Assembly: GCA_963654355.1 (NCBI GenBank)
Contig: CAVKBM010000004.1
Coordinates: forward strand, 1 to 64,000
DNA from: UBA1181 sp963654355
Lineage (GTDB): Bacteria > Bacteroidota > Bacteroidia > Bacteroidales > Paludibacteraceae
Direction of reading: 5' to 3'
Length of the DNA stretch: 64,000 bases
Below the pieces are notes generated by a model. It did no database searches. It had not been told where the DNA came from and saw only the letters and a list, made by a program, of their open reading frames with translations. The translations under genes and the position numbers were made by a program. Positions 27,148-35,444 of the stretch are shown piece after piece. How positions within the stretch are numbered: the first letter of the stretch is position 1; the number at the start of each line of letters is the position of its first letter.

Positions 27148-27873
27148 ATGGCATTTACAATAGACTCAATTTCTGATTTTCACAACTACTTAAAGCAAGC
27201 AGGAGAAGTTAGCAAGCACGCTATCACAAACTATATTTCGTGGATAAAATTTCTATCTAAATATCACGACATTAATATGATAGAGAGTGAAGAACAAATC
27301 GCAACCATCATAGAAGCTGAAAAAGTATTGCAAGAGAATAGGTCTGTCTATAACAGTGCGAAGGATCTGATAAATTTCAAATCTGCCCTTAGGAAACTGA
27401 AAGAATTCCAACAATCTGATTTCTATAAGATTCAAACGAACACAATTCTTTCAGAAATTGACAAAATCAAATGTGATGATAGCATTCAAAGCACTGAGAA
27501 AGAAACGATTATACGAGCAAGAATAGGTCAAGGTAAATTTAGAGAGAAGTTAATCCAATACTGGCAAGGTTGCGCTATAACAGGATGCGACTTCATGGAC
27601 ATTTTAGTGGCTTCTCATATAAAACCTTGGTGCGTAGCCGACAACACCGAACGTTTAGACTGCTTCAACGGCTTATTGCTACTTCCAAACATAGACAAAC
27701 TCTTCGATAAAGGCTATATTTCCTTTGATTCAAATGGCAAAATTCTTTTCTCTACTTGTTTTTCCAAAGACGACAGGAAAGCATTAGGATTGGACAACTC
27801 CATCCATTTACTGAAACTGACAGAGAAACACGACGCATTTCTCTCTTATCATAGGGAAAATTGCTTGATATAG
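27148..27873 (+). CDS. HNH endonuclease-like protein
   Basis: A 241-residue protein with an HNH_2-type nuclease core in its C-terminal half (GQGKFREKLIQYW, CAITGC, ASHIKPW, FNGLLLLPNIDKLFDKGYISF). The N-terminal 110 residues are helical and not recognised. Such proteins are often found as lone restriction-like or stress genes. No methylase is next to it, so a function in DNA defence is only a guess. Confidence 0.78.
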   Translation: MAFTIDSISDFHNYLKQAGEVSKHAITNYISWIKFLSKYHDINMIESEEQIATIIEAEKVLQENRSVYNSAKDLINFKSALRKLKEFQQSDFYKIQTNTILSEIDKIKCDDSIQSTEKETIIRARIGQGKFREKLIQYWQGCAITGCDFMDILVASHIKPWCVADNTERLDCFNGLLLLPNIDKLFDKGYISFDSNGKILFSTCFSKDDRKALGLDNSIHLLKLTEKHDAFLSYHRENCLI

Positions 27874-27893
27874 CCTTTGAGCGATAAAAAAGG

Positions 27894-27933
27894 AACACTC
27901 CCCAAAGCCTAAACTTTCAGGGAGTGTTTTTTT
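27894..27933. terminator. Two-way terminator
   Basis: AACACTCCC (27894-27902) pairs with 27920-27928. Seven T follow on the plus strand and CCTTTTTT on the minus strand, so it can end both the HNH and the DAHP synthase transcripts. Confidence 0.85.
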
Positions 27934-27953
27934 AGTACATCTATTTCAACTAA

Positions 27954-29015
27954 TCAGTCGCCCATTATCTTCATCTGTTGGCGAACAGACTCCGAGTGGA
28001 TGGCTTCGAAGACAACCTTCATAAAGTCGGCATCCATCTCTAAAGAGACACCCTCGGAAGCACGTTTGCTGATAATCTCATCGTAACGGTTGGTTTGAAG
28101 AATTGGCATTTCATGCTCTTTCTTGTAGGTTCCGATTTCACGAGAGATACGCATTCTTTTTGCCAATGTATCGATGAGCGTCATATCAATCTCGTCTATT
28201 TGTTTGCGCAATTCCGTCAAGCTTTCAGTGGTTTGATTGGTTTCACGAACCACTAAATTATTGAGAATCAAGTTCAAAACCTCTGGAGTTACTTGCTGCG
28301 AGGCATCGCTCCAAGCATGGTCTGGGTCAATGTGCGACTCAATAATCAAACCATCAAACTGCAAATCCATCGCCTGTTGGCAGAGAGATGCAATCAAATC
28401 ACGACGACCAGAAATGTGGCTTGGGTCGCAGATGATAGGCAAATCAGGGATTCGACGATGCAACTCAATAGGAATGTGCCACTGTGGAAGGTTGCGGTAG
28501 AGTTTCTTATCGTAAGTGCTGAATCCACGGTGGATTGCTCCTAAACGTGTGATCCCCGCATTGTTGATTCGTTGCAAAGCGCCAATCCACAATTCAAGGT
28601 CTGGGTTTACGGGGTTTTTCACCAACACAGGAATATCTGTGCCTTTCAACGTATCGGCAATCTCTTGCACAGCAAATGGGTCTGCCGTGGTACGTGCGCC
28701 CACCCAAAGAAGGTCTATATCATACTTGAGTGCCTCCTCAACATGCTTTGCAGTGGCAACTTCAGTAGCGGTGAGCATACCAGTCTCCTTCTTCACCTCT
28801 TGCATCCAAGGAAGTGCTGTTACGCCATTTCCCTCGAATCCTCCTGGTTTTGTACGTGGCTTCCATATCCCCGCACGAAAAACTTTCACTCCATTTGCTG
28901 CTAACTGTTTTGCAGTGTCTAACACCTGATCCTCTGTTTCTGCACTACAAGGACCTGCGATCACTAATGGTCTCTTGGCTTCTACGCCAGGGAGATTCAA
29001 ACCTTTTAATTCCAT
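27954..29015 (-). CDS. Bifunctional DAHP synthase / chorismate mutase (type II)
   Basis: A 353-residue fusion. The N-terminal class Ibeta-type DAHP synthase (about 1-260; GPCSAETEDQ, AGIWKPRTKPG, CDPSHISGRRD, IESHIDPDHAWSDA) joins erythrose 4-phosphate and PEP to start the shikimate pathway. The C-terminal AroQ chorismate mutase helices (about 265-353; LRKQIDEIDMTLIDTLAKRM) make prephenate. In Bacteroides this fusion feeds PheA and TyrA. It lies 48 bases after pheA and is under the same attenuators. Catalytic residues of both halves look intact. Confidence 0.93.
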   Translation of the reverse strand: MELKGLNLPGVEAKRPLVIAGPCSAETEDQVLDTAKQLAANGVKVFRAGIWKPRTKPGGFEGNGVTALPWMQEVKKETGMLTATEVATAKHVEEALKYDIDLLWVGARTTADPFAVQEIADTLKGTDIPVLVKNPVNPDLELWIGALQRINNAGITRLGAIHRGFSTYDKKLYRNLPQWHIPIELHRRIPDLPIICDPSHISGRRDLIASLCQQAMDLQFDGLIIESHIDPDHAWSDASQQVTPEVLNLILNNLVVRETNQTTESLTELRKQIDEIDMTLIDTLAKRMRISREIGTYKKEHEMPILQTNRYDEIISKRASEGVSLEMDADFMKVVFEAIHSESVRQQMKIMGD

Positions 29016-29063
29016 AATTTATTATTGTTATACTGTATTATTATCTTTTATACATATCTATCT

Positions 29064-29906
29064 TTAGACAGTCTGACGCCCCTCTTGATACTCACCCAGA
29101 ATCTGCAAGTCTTTTAAAAGAGGTGTAACCGCCGTGATAGCTTGCGTATAGTGGAGATAATTATTAAAAGAGAGGCTAATGAAAAATTGGTATTCCCATT
29201 CACGACCGATAAGTGGCATGGATTGTATTTTTGACAAGTTAAGACCGTAATAAGAGAGTATTGATAGCACTTTTGCAAGTGATCCTTCTTCGTGAGGAAG
29301 GGTGAAAACGAGAGAGGCTTTATTGGGCGACTTTCCTTTGTTCAAGTCTTCGACCACCCAAGGATCACCTACAATGAGGAAGCGAGTGAAGTTTCGTTTG
29401 TTGGTTTCTATTCCTCGTTCCAATATTTCCAATCCATAGATTTCAGCGGCCAACTCTCCGCAAATAGCACCTACACCCATTTTACCCTCGTTGGCAACAC
29501 GCCTTGCGCTTGATGCAGTATCGTCACTCTCAATAGCCTTGATATGCTTATTTTTTTTCAAAAAATCCTGACATTGCATCAAGGCGATAGGATGCGAGTG
29601 TACTTCGTGTATATCCTCGATTCTCTGTCCAGGCAAAGCAACTAAGTTATGCTTGATCCTTAGTTTCTGCTCGCCTGCGATTTTCAATCCACTCTCTTGC
29701 AACAGTTTATGGTTTCCGAGGAGACTACCTGCTATGGTATTTTCAATGGCAACTGCTCCTAAAACAGAAGGATCTTTTTTTAAAGTCTCGAAAACATCTT
29801 TGAACGTCTCACAATCAACCACCTCTATCTCTTCGTCTCTGAAATATTCACGAGCGGCTATGTCGTGGAAACATCCTGCTATACCTTGTATTGCAACTCT
29901 TTTCAT
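29064..29906 (-). CDS. pheA: Prephenate dehydratase
   Basis: A 280-residue monofunctional PheA that turns prephenate into phenylpyruvate. The N-terminal PDT domain has AIENTIAGSL, and ESDDTASSARRVA and KRNFTRFLIVG motifs typical of the family. A C-terminal ACT domain (about 200-270, SLVFTLPHEEGSLAKVLSIL) should bind phenylalanine for feedback control. The start is put at MKRVAIQG (29906); a longer frame begins at 29975, but those codons lie within the attenuator terminator. Confidence 0.92.
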   Translation of the reverse strand: MKRVAIQGIAGCFHDIAAREYFRDEEIEVVDCETFKDVFETLKKDPSVLGAVAIENTIAGSLLGNHKLLQESGLKIAGEQKLRIKHNLVALPGQRIEDIHEVHSHPIALMQCQDFLKKNKHIKAIESDDTASSARRVANEGKMGVGAICGELAAEIYGLEILERGIETNKRNFTRFLIVGDPWVVEDLNKGKSPNKASLVFTLPHEEGSLAKVLSILSYYGLNLSKIQSMPLIGREWEYQFFISLSFNNYLHYTQAITAVTPLLKDLQILGEYQEGRQTV

Positions 29907-29940
29907 ATATTTTTTCTTTTCTTCTTTGTCTTTAGAACAC

Positions 29941-29972
29941 AATAAAAAATCCCGCTTTTTCAAGGCGGGATT
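29941..29972 (-). terminator. Attenuator terminator 2 upstream of pheA
   Basis: AATCCCGC / GCGGGATT (29948-29955 with 29965-29972) with a T run on the minus strand. Its 5' arm (minus strand CCCGCCTT, 29962-29969) is also complementary over 8 bases to AAGGCGGG at 30002-30009, which overlaps the stop codon of leader 2. These are the two exclusive structures of a classical attenuator. Confidence 0.85.
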
Positions 29973-30007
29973 CAATATCTACAAAAAGCAACAAGCTTCT
30001 GCCCGCC

Positions 30008-30088
30008 TTATGATCTCATAAAGTAGTAAAAGTAAAAGAAGCCGTAAAATCGGTCGTCTTTACAGACTCGCTTGAAACATACGCTCAT
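30008..30088 (-). CDS. Phe/Tyr-rich leader peptide 2
   Basis: A 26-residue open frame whose residues 14-23 read FYGFFYFYYF. In total it has 6 Phe and 4 Tyr codons. The stop codon lies on the AAGGCGGG anti-terminator strand. A ribosome waiting at Phe/Tyr codons would leave that strand free to break the terminator; one that reaches the stop would cover it. This is the expected logic for control of pheA and the DAHP synthase. Confidence 0.85.
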   Translation of the reverse strand: MSVCFKRVCKDDRFYGFFYFYYFMRS

Positions 30089-30108
30089 TTTTCTTTCTTT
30101 TAGAATTA

Positions 30109-30145
30109 TAAAAAAAAGAAAGGTCTCACAATTTCTTGCGAGACC
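30109..30145 (-). terminator. Attenuator terminator 1
   Basis: On the minus strand GGTCTCGCAA and TTGTGAGACC (30136-30145 and 30122-30131) pair over 10 bases with one G-U around a GAAA tetraloop, then TTTCTTTTTTTAT follows. It lies between leader peptides 1 and 2. Confidence 0.85.
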
Positions 30146-30191
30146 CATATCTTATTTCTTGACCTTCAATTTAAGAATCAGAATCCCGCTC

Positions 30192-30248
30192 TTACCTTCT
30201 AAAAAAGTAAAAGTAAAAATAGAAATATGTAAAGAAACATTTTTTCAT
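30192..30248 (-). CDS. Phe/Tyr-rich leader peptide 1
   Basis: An 18-residue open frame that starts MKKCFF and then has YFYFYFYFF. It holds 7 Phe and 4 Tyr in 18 residues. It starts about 18 bases after the likely transcript start. A six-base stretch after it (AAGGTC, plus 30161-30166) can pair with the 3' arm of terminator 1 (GACCTT), a possible but weaker anti-terminator than in leader 2. Confidence 0.82.
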   Translation of the reverse strand: MKKCFFTYFYFYFYFFRR

Positions 30249-30272
30249 CTTCTGATTTCTTTTTTGACACCG

Positions 30273-30304
30273 CAAAGTTAAAGCGATTTTTTCATACTTT
30301 GCAA
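30273..30304 (-). promoter_or_regulatory. Promoter of the leader - pheA - DAHP synthase unit
   Basis: TTG (plus 30302-30304), a 21-base spacer, and TAACTTTG (plus 30273-30280) on the minus strand fit the Bacteroidetes consensus. The transcript would begin near 30265 and meet leader 1 at once. Confidence 0.75.
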
Positions 30305-30320
30305 GGTAAGCACCGTTTTT

Positions 30321-31226
30321 TTATGCATCTATTGTGAAAAATTCTCCTTGAACCTCTAAATGGACTTTCATTCCATGGGGCAAAGCCAAATTCTCAGCCA
30401 CATGTCCAACTGGAAAGTTAAACACGATAGGTATTTCACGGTCTCCTACCGCAGAAAGAATAATCTCTTCGATATTCTGTCCGAACGAGGGATCGGCATC
30501 GATATTGGTAAATTGACCGACTATCAAAGCATTGATTTCATTGAATACACCAGACAGACGTAGGTTTTGCACCATTCGATCAATATGATACAACCGTTCG
30601 GAGAGGTCTTCTATGAAGAGAATTTTCCCTTTTGGACGCAAAGCGTAAGGAGTACCTTGCAATGCATACAGAAGAGAGAGGTTTCCGCCCACCAACTCGC
30701 CCGTGGCATAACCACTTCGGTTGTAGTCTGCTTTCTCATTTGAATACGACACATAATGGATGCGTTCACCAAAGAGTAGTTTTCGGAGCGATTCTACCGC
30801 CTCAACGTTATCATCAGCATGTGCAATGGCTTTTGCCATCACGGCGTGAGCCGAAACAATGTTCTCGTCAAAAAAGCGAGCATGTAAAGCGGTGATGTCG
30901 CTAAATCCAATCAACCACTTAGGATGCTGACGAATGCCATCAAAACGAAGCCTGTCAACGATGCGCACCGCTCCATAGCCTCCCCTGCCACAAAGAATGG
31001 CGGAAAAATCAGGAGAATCCATAGCCCACTGCAAATCTGCCAAGCGTTCCTCATCAGTGCCTGAAAATCTGCCACAACGACCTTTCGCTGTTCTTCCTAA
31101 GATAGGGTGCAGTCCCCATCCACGAAGTGTTTCACAAGCGCCATCAATCAATTCGGGTTCTACTGCACCAGAAGGCGAGACAATCGCCACGCGGTCGCCT
31201 CGCCTCAGATATTGCGGTATGATCAT
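30321..31226 (-). CDS. ldcA: LD-carboxypeptidase, S66 family
   Basis: A 301-residue muramoyltetrapeptide carboxypeptidase family protein that would trim the terminal D-Ala of recycled murein tetrapeptides in the cytoplasm. It shows RGDRVAIVSPSG at the start, CGRGGYGAVRIVD, the GFSDITALH block with the likely nucleophile Ser, a Glu in LFIEDLSE and a late His in FPVGHVAEN. No signal peptide. Its start shares a base with the stop of the YqeY gene, so it is read at the tail of the dcw cluster. Confidence 0.88.
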   Translation of the reverse strand: MIIPQYLRRGDRVAIVSPSGAVEPELIDGACETLRGWGLHPILGRTAKGRCGRFSGTDEERLADLQWAMDSPDFSAILCGRGGYGAVRIVDRLRFDGIRQHPKWLIGFSDITALHARFFDENIVSAHAVMAKAIAHADDNVEAVESLRKLLFGERIHYVSYSNEKADYNRSGYATGELVGGNLSLLYALQGTPYALRPKGKILFIEDLSERLYHIDRMVQNLRLSGVFNEINALIVGQFTNIDADPSFGQNIEEIILSAVGDREIPIVFNFPVGHVAENLALPHGMKVHLEVQGEFFTIDA

Positions 31227-31675
31227 TACGCCAACAATGATTTCACCTTGTCCGAAATGGCTTTACCTTCAGCCTTACCAGCCAACCGTTTCGAAGCCAC
31301 TCCCATCACTTTACCCATCTCTTTGGCAGATGTTGCACCTACCTCGGCGATAATTTCCTTCACGACAGAAGTCAACTCCTCATCGCTCATCTGCGCAGGA
31401 AGGTACGTCTCAATAGAGGCCGCCTCGGCCAGCTCGTTGTCTGCAAGATCCTGACGGTTTTGCTCTACGAAGATAGCAGCAGACTCCTTGCGTTGTTTCA
31501 CCATCTTCTGAATAATCTTAATGGCAGCCTCGTCGGTCAACTCGTCACTAGCTCCCTTGGCAGTTTTAGCCTCCAAGAATTCTTTTTTCACACCTCTCAA
31601 AGCCTCTAAGCGCACTTTATCGTGTGCCTTCATCGCAGCTTTTATATCTTCGCTTACTTGATCAAATAATGACAT
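31226..31675 (-). CDS. yqeY: GatB/YqeY domain protein
   Basis: A 149-residue protein of the YqeY family, which shares its helical domain with the tail of GatB. Motifs include MKAHDKVRLEALRGVKKEF, QRKESAAIFVEQNRQDLADNE and EIAEVGATSAKEMGKVMG. Its role is unsettled; tRNA-related binding is assumed from GatB. It follows ftsZ by 37 bases, the usual Bacteroides order. Confidence 0.9.
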   Translation of the reverse strand: MSLFDQVSEDIKAAMKAHDKVRLEALRGVKKEFLEAKTAKGASDELTDEAAIKIIQKMVKQRKESAAIFVEQNRQDLADNELAEAASIETYLPAQMSDEELTSVVKEIIAEVGATSAKEMGKVMGVASKRLAGKAEGKAISDKVKSLLA

Positions 31676-31712
31676 AACACAACTATTTTTACATTAACAA
31701 AATTCGCACTAA

Positions 31713-33212
31713 CTAATCAACATTATTATGAAGGAAAGAATTATTATCATCCATTTCCAAGTCATCGCCTTGCTTCATAGAATAAGCAGACGTCCCATCG
31801 TTAGAAACAGAGAAATTAGATAATGTTTCTGCTTGTCCCTCGTCTTCATCATCAAAATTCATGAGTTCAGTTGGCATACCCGAAGAGGCTACAGCCGTGT
31901 TACTCTCCTGACTTCCATTAGCACGCTTCTTTCCACCATAAATTGCATTCAAGAGTTCATCTGGATTTGTTTCTTTTTCCGTATGAACTGGCTTTGTTCT
32001 CTGCTGCGAATGAGTGTAGGTTGGAGTTGTTGGGCGAGCTGGTTCAGACGGTCTGTAAGCTTCTTCTACAGGTTTTTCAACAACATTGTAGGTGGGTTGA
32101 GCAGCAGGACGAGGTTGCTCCACCTCACGAGAAGACTGGCGAGAAGACGTAACGTTACCCTTTTGAATCTCCGTAGTATTCTTAGTTTTCATATTTAGTA
32201 AGTTGTCGATACAATCAATAGGGAAACCAGTAGCCACAACCAAAACACGAAGTTCATCCTCTTGTAAATTCTTCTCGTCAATTGTATATCCCCAAATAAC
32301 ATTGCAATTCTCATTGTTTTGAATTCTGTCCTCAATAAACTCAGAGATAGTCTCCAACTCTTCAATTGTCAATTCATTCTTTCCACAAGAGATATTGAAA
32401 ATCAAACTTTTTGCACCTCTTAAATCAGAAGAAAGAAGCAATGGTGACTCTAATGCCTCAGCAATGGCATCCATAGCACGACCCTTTCCTGTATGCGGAT
32501 TCGAGAAGCCCATAATAGCATTTCCACTATCTGTCATGGAGGTACGCACATCGTTCAAATCTACATTGACGGCGCCATGGATGGTGATCAACTCTGCAAT
32601 GCCCTTTGCCGCCATAGACATAACGTCGTTTGCATAGTTAAAAGCCTCAGACACTTTACATTCTCTCCATATATCTCTGATTTTATCCGTACTTACAACA
32701 ATCAAGCTATCGGTAACAGCAGACATTTCTTTCACACCTTCCATAGCCTGCAACAAGCGTGGCTTTCCTTCAAATTTGAATGGAATCTCAACAATTCCAA
32801 TCGTCAAAATCCCCATTTCTTTCGCCAAGCGCGCAATGACAGGAGCAGCTCCCGTACCAGTTCCGCCACCCATACCTGCTGTGATGAAGACCATTTCCGT
32901 ATCTTTCTTCAACATTTCGGTTACCGCTTCAATAGTACTTTCTGCAGCCTCTCTTCCTTTTTCTGGTTTATTACCCGCGCCTAATCCATCATTTCCTAAT
33001 TGGATCTTATTAGGAATCGGAGAGTTCCGAAGCGACTGTAAATCTGTATTGCATATTACGAAATCGACATTTGCAATTCCTTGTTCATACATATGATTGA
33101 CGGCATTCGTACCTGCGCCTCCCACGCCAATCACCTTAATCAAGGTTCGATTTTCTGAAATATTACCTTCTAAATTTACACTCGGTTCAAAAATACTTTC
33201 ATTTAAATCCAT
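31713..33212 (-). CDS. ftsZ: Cell division protein FtsZ
   Basis: A 499-residue tubulin-type GTPase that builds the division ring. The GTP motifs are GVGGAGTNAV near 29-38 and GGGTGTGAAPV near 116. The T7 loop (DLNDVRTSM) is present. The C-terminal linker (about 350-485) is long and rich in Thr, Pro and Glu, and the tip NNSFLHNNVD differs from the proteobacterial tip but is like other Bacteroidales. It is the last cell-division gene of the dcw run. Confidence 0.97.
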   Translation of the reverse strand: MDLNESIFEPSVNLEGNISENRTLIKVIGVGGAGTNAVNHMYEQGIANVDFVICNTDLQSLRNSPIPNKIQLGNDGLGAGNKPEKGREAAESTIEAVTEMLKKDTEMVFITAGMGGGTGTGAAPVIARLAKEMGILTIGIVEIPFKFEGKPRLLQAMEGVKEMSAVTDSLIVVSTDKIRDIWRECKVSEAFNYANDVMSMAAKGIAELITIHGAVNVDLNDVRTSMTDSGNAIMGFSNPHTGKGRAMDAIAEALESPLLLSSDLRGAKSLIFNISCGKNELTIEELETISEFIEDRIQNNENCNVIWGYTIDEKNLQEDELRVLVVATGFPIDCIDNLLNMKTKNTTEIQKGNVTSSRQSSREVEQPRPAAQPTYNVVEKPVEEAYRPSEPARPTTPTYTHSQQRTKPVHTEKETNPDELLNAIYGGKKRANGSQESNTAVASSGMPTELMNFDDEDEGQAETLSNFSVSNDGTSAYSMKQGDDLEMDDNNSFLHNNVD

Positions 33213-33237
33213 TGTTTTTGATATTATTTAGTTAATA

Positions 33238-34599
33238 TTAGAATTGATCTGACTCTTTACTCGTGTCTTCCGAAAAAATCAAGTCCAGAAAAGTATGTTG
33301 GATCGCAATTTTTCCTTTTTTGACCATTTCTTTTAAACCGCTACTCTTCTTTTGCCTCTTTTTCTTAGGCTCTTCAGCCGTCTTAGGTTCCTCAACGATT
33401 TTCTGTTCCACAATTTCGTCAAAACGTAAGGAATGACCTTTATTTCCCATCAACAAGCCTAAAACAGCCGACATATATCGTGCCTGCTTTTGTCTTTTCC
33501 TAAAAATATCTATTGACCCCAATCGGACATTCACGCCCAACACCTCCTGTGCCTTTTGTGCGCAAAAGCGAAGATTTGATCCGCCCCCCGTTAGAACAAC
33601 TAATCCAACATTTTTTCCCCACACAGTCTGATTTTTTGCTTTCTCCACAGAATTGAAAAGAGCCTCAACTCTTTTCTCAACGATATTAGCGATAACCCAT
33701 CTTTCAAACTCACGAGAGGTTCCATTTATCGTCTGATGAAAATTTTCATTTTCTTCCCATGCGGCCACAGCACAGCTCTGTTCCTTGATTTTCTTTGCAA
33801 TATCTCTTGGAATTTGCAGTTCACAAAGGTCGTCCGTTATTCTTTCACTTCCTTTAGGCAACTCTACCAGATACTTCATTTCTCTGTCTTTAAATACAGA
33901 AACAGAAGTTACTTGTGCACCAAAGTTGACCAAAAGCACGCCATTTTCCTTCTCCTCCCGACTTAAGACGATATCAGAAACTGACTTCGCAGATAGAACA
34001 AACTCACAATTCTTTATATGTGCGCCGCGATCTATGCATTCTCTTATTTTCTCCGTCAATCCTTTCTTTATCCATATATTTTGGAACTCCACTTTTATGT
34101 GTTCACATATCATTCCCACTGGTTTTTTTGCTTCAAGACCATCAACCAAATATCGAGAAGGAAGCGCCGTATAGAAAACGAAATCTTTATCTTGAGCCTG
34201 ACAACGTCGATTATTCTCCTCGCACATCTCATCAATGGTAGATTCAAGAATCTCAGAGTCGCCTAAATATCTTTCAATAGTAGACATTGTCGCCTGCGTG
34301 CGTCCCGCTGAAATATTAACATACACCTTTTCAATAGACATCGTATGCTTTTCGGGGAAACAATTCTGATCTTTTAAAATATTTGTGATTCTATTTTCCA
34401 ATTTTTTCAGCAGTCTTCCTATATGTAAAGCAGCATCGTTGAGATTAACGATTATGCCCTCCTTAACGCCTCCAGACGGTTCTTCCTCTGTTGCAATGAC
34501 TACTAATCCTTTTTCATTTTTATACCCTGCAGCCGCTTTGAAAAGGGAACTTCCTAAATCCAAAGCCACTGATATTATATCGAAATTAAAATTATTCAT
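33238..34599 (-). CDS. ftsA: Cell division protein FtsA
   Basis: A 453-residue actin-like ATPase that ties FtsZ to the membrane. The motifs DLGSSLFKAAAG, VLLVNFGAQVTSVSVF and VVLTGGGSNLR match the phosphate and adenosine loops. A SHS2-type 1C insert lies at about 80-160. The Lys-rich tail (residues about 400-453) ends in FLDLIFSE, a plausible amphipathic membrane-binding helix. ftsZ begins 25 bases after its stop. Confidence 0.93.
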   Translation of the reverse strand: MNNFNFDIISVALDLGSSLFKAAAGYKNEKGLVVIATEEEPSGGVKEGIIVNLNDAALHIGRLLKKLENRITNILKDQNCFPEKHTMSIEKVYVNISAGRTQATMSTIERYLGDSEILESTIDEMCEENNRRCQAQDKDFVFYTALPSRYLVDGLEAKKPVGMICEHIKVEFQNIWIKKGLTEKIRECIDRGAHIKNCEFVLSAKSVSDIVLSREEKENGVLLVNFGAQVTSVSVFKDREMKYLVELPKGSERITDDLCELQIPRDIAKKIKEQSCAVAAWEENENFHQTINGTSREFERWVIANIVEKRVEALFNSVEKAKNQTVWGKNVGLVVLTGGGSNLRFCAQKAQEVLGVNVRLGSIDIFRKRQKQARYMSAVLGLLMGNKGHSLRFDEIVEQKIVEEPKTAEEPKKKRQKKSSGLKEMVKKGKIAIQHTFLDLIFSEDTSKESDQF

Positions 34600-34623
34600 T
34601 GTTTCTTTTCTGTTTTTTATTTG

Positions 34624-35370
34624 CTATTTCTTCGTACAAACAATTTGGCCATCAAACTCAAGGTTTATCACCTTGTAGTTATTCCAACCGATTTTATTAA
34701 AACCCTTTGTGTATAGCGTTAAGAGTTTATTGAGTTTCTTTTCGTACCCTGTTAATGTGCCTAAGCGAATAATTTGGTTACCCACCCGAGGCACAAGGAC
34801 GACGACACCACGCGCGTCGACGTCAATCTGCTCGATGAAGGCATTCCAAAATTCATTTTCATAGAGGTATAAAGCGAACTTATACAGGTCGCCCTTCGCC
34901 AGCGCCTTGCTGATATGTCCGGTTGCGATTGGCACGTATGCTGCGAACCTCTCCGCCACCTGCGTGAGTGCCCCCTCGCGATCGACATAGTAATTAGACT
35001 GGCCCGTCATGACTCTAAGGATTGGCTCTCGCTGCATTATCACCACCCGAGCCTTGCCCGAAGGGGTGAAATAGCACTCCGCCTTTTTAATTCTCGACTT
35101 TGACTCTAACATTTTTTCTATCTGAGCCAAGTTCGTGAAATGAGCCGTTATTCCCTCAATTTTAACATCGCTGCCTCTCAATAGTTTAAGGACCTCTCTA
35201 TCTGTGACAAAACGTAACTCCAGACTATCTGCCACTGTCACTTCACATCTTGTACATATCCTATATTTATAGGAATCGGCATAGAGAACGACAGAAGCAG
35301 AGACATAAACGATTATCGCAACAATAACCGTCAGAGTCGCTATTTTTTTCCAATCGATTTTCTTTGCCAT
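34624..35370 (-). CDS. ftsQ: Cell division protein FtsQ-like
   Basis: A 248-residue bitopic membrane protein with one segment at about 11-29 (LTVIVAIIVYVSASVVLY). A short POTRA-like region (VTDREVLKLLRG, KIEGITAHFTNLAQIEKMLES) and the FtsQ beta domain follow. It scaffolds FtsB/FtsL-type partners of the divisome. Placement between murC and ftsA supports the call, because sequence conservation is low. Confidence 0.88.
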   Translation of the reverse strand: MAKKIDWKKIATLTVIVAIIVYVSASVVLYADSYKYRICTRCEVTVADSLELRFVTDREVLKLLRGSDVKIEGITAHFTNLAQIEKMLESKSRIKKAECYFTPSGKARVVIMQREPILRVMTGQSNYYVDREGALTQVAERFAAYVPIATGHISKALAKGDLYKFALYLYENEFWNAFIEQIDVDARGVVVLVPRVGNQIIRLGTLTGYEKKLNKLLTLYTKGFNKIGWNNYKVINLEFDGQIVCTKK

Positions 35371-35444
35371 CTTTTCTTACTTCGTTTTTCTTTGATTAAC
35401 AATGTGGGGTCAATTATAATGATAGTGATAGAGAGTTTTTTACG

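Noticed and set aside
27148..27873. HNH gene as part of a restriction-modification pair
   Set aside because: No methyltransferase or specificity gene is adjacent; the fluoride channel next to it is unrelated.
30199..30240. A Leu-rich leader frame (13 codons) overlapping leader 1
   Set aside because: The overlapping frame from 30248 starts MKK, is far richer in Phe and Tyr, and fits the function of the downstream genes; the Leu frame is its shadow.
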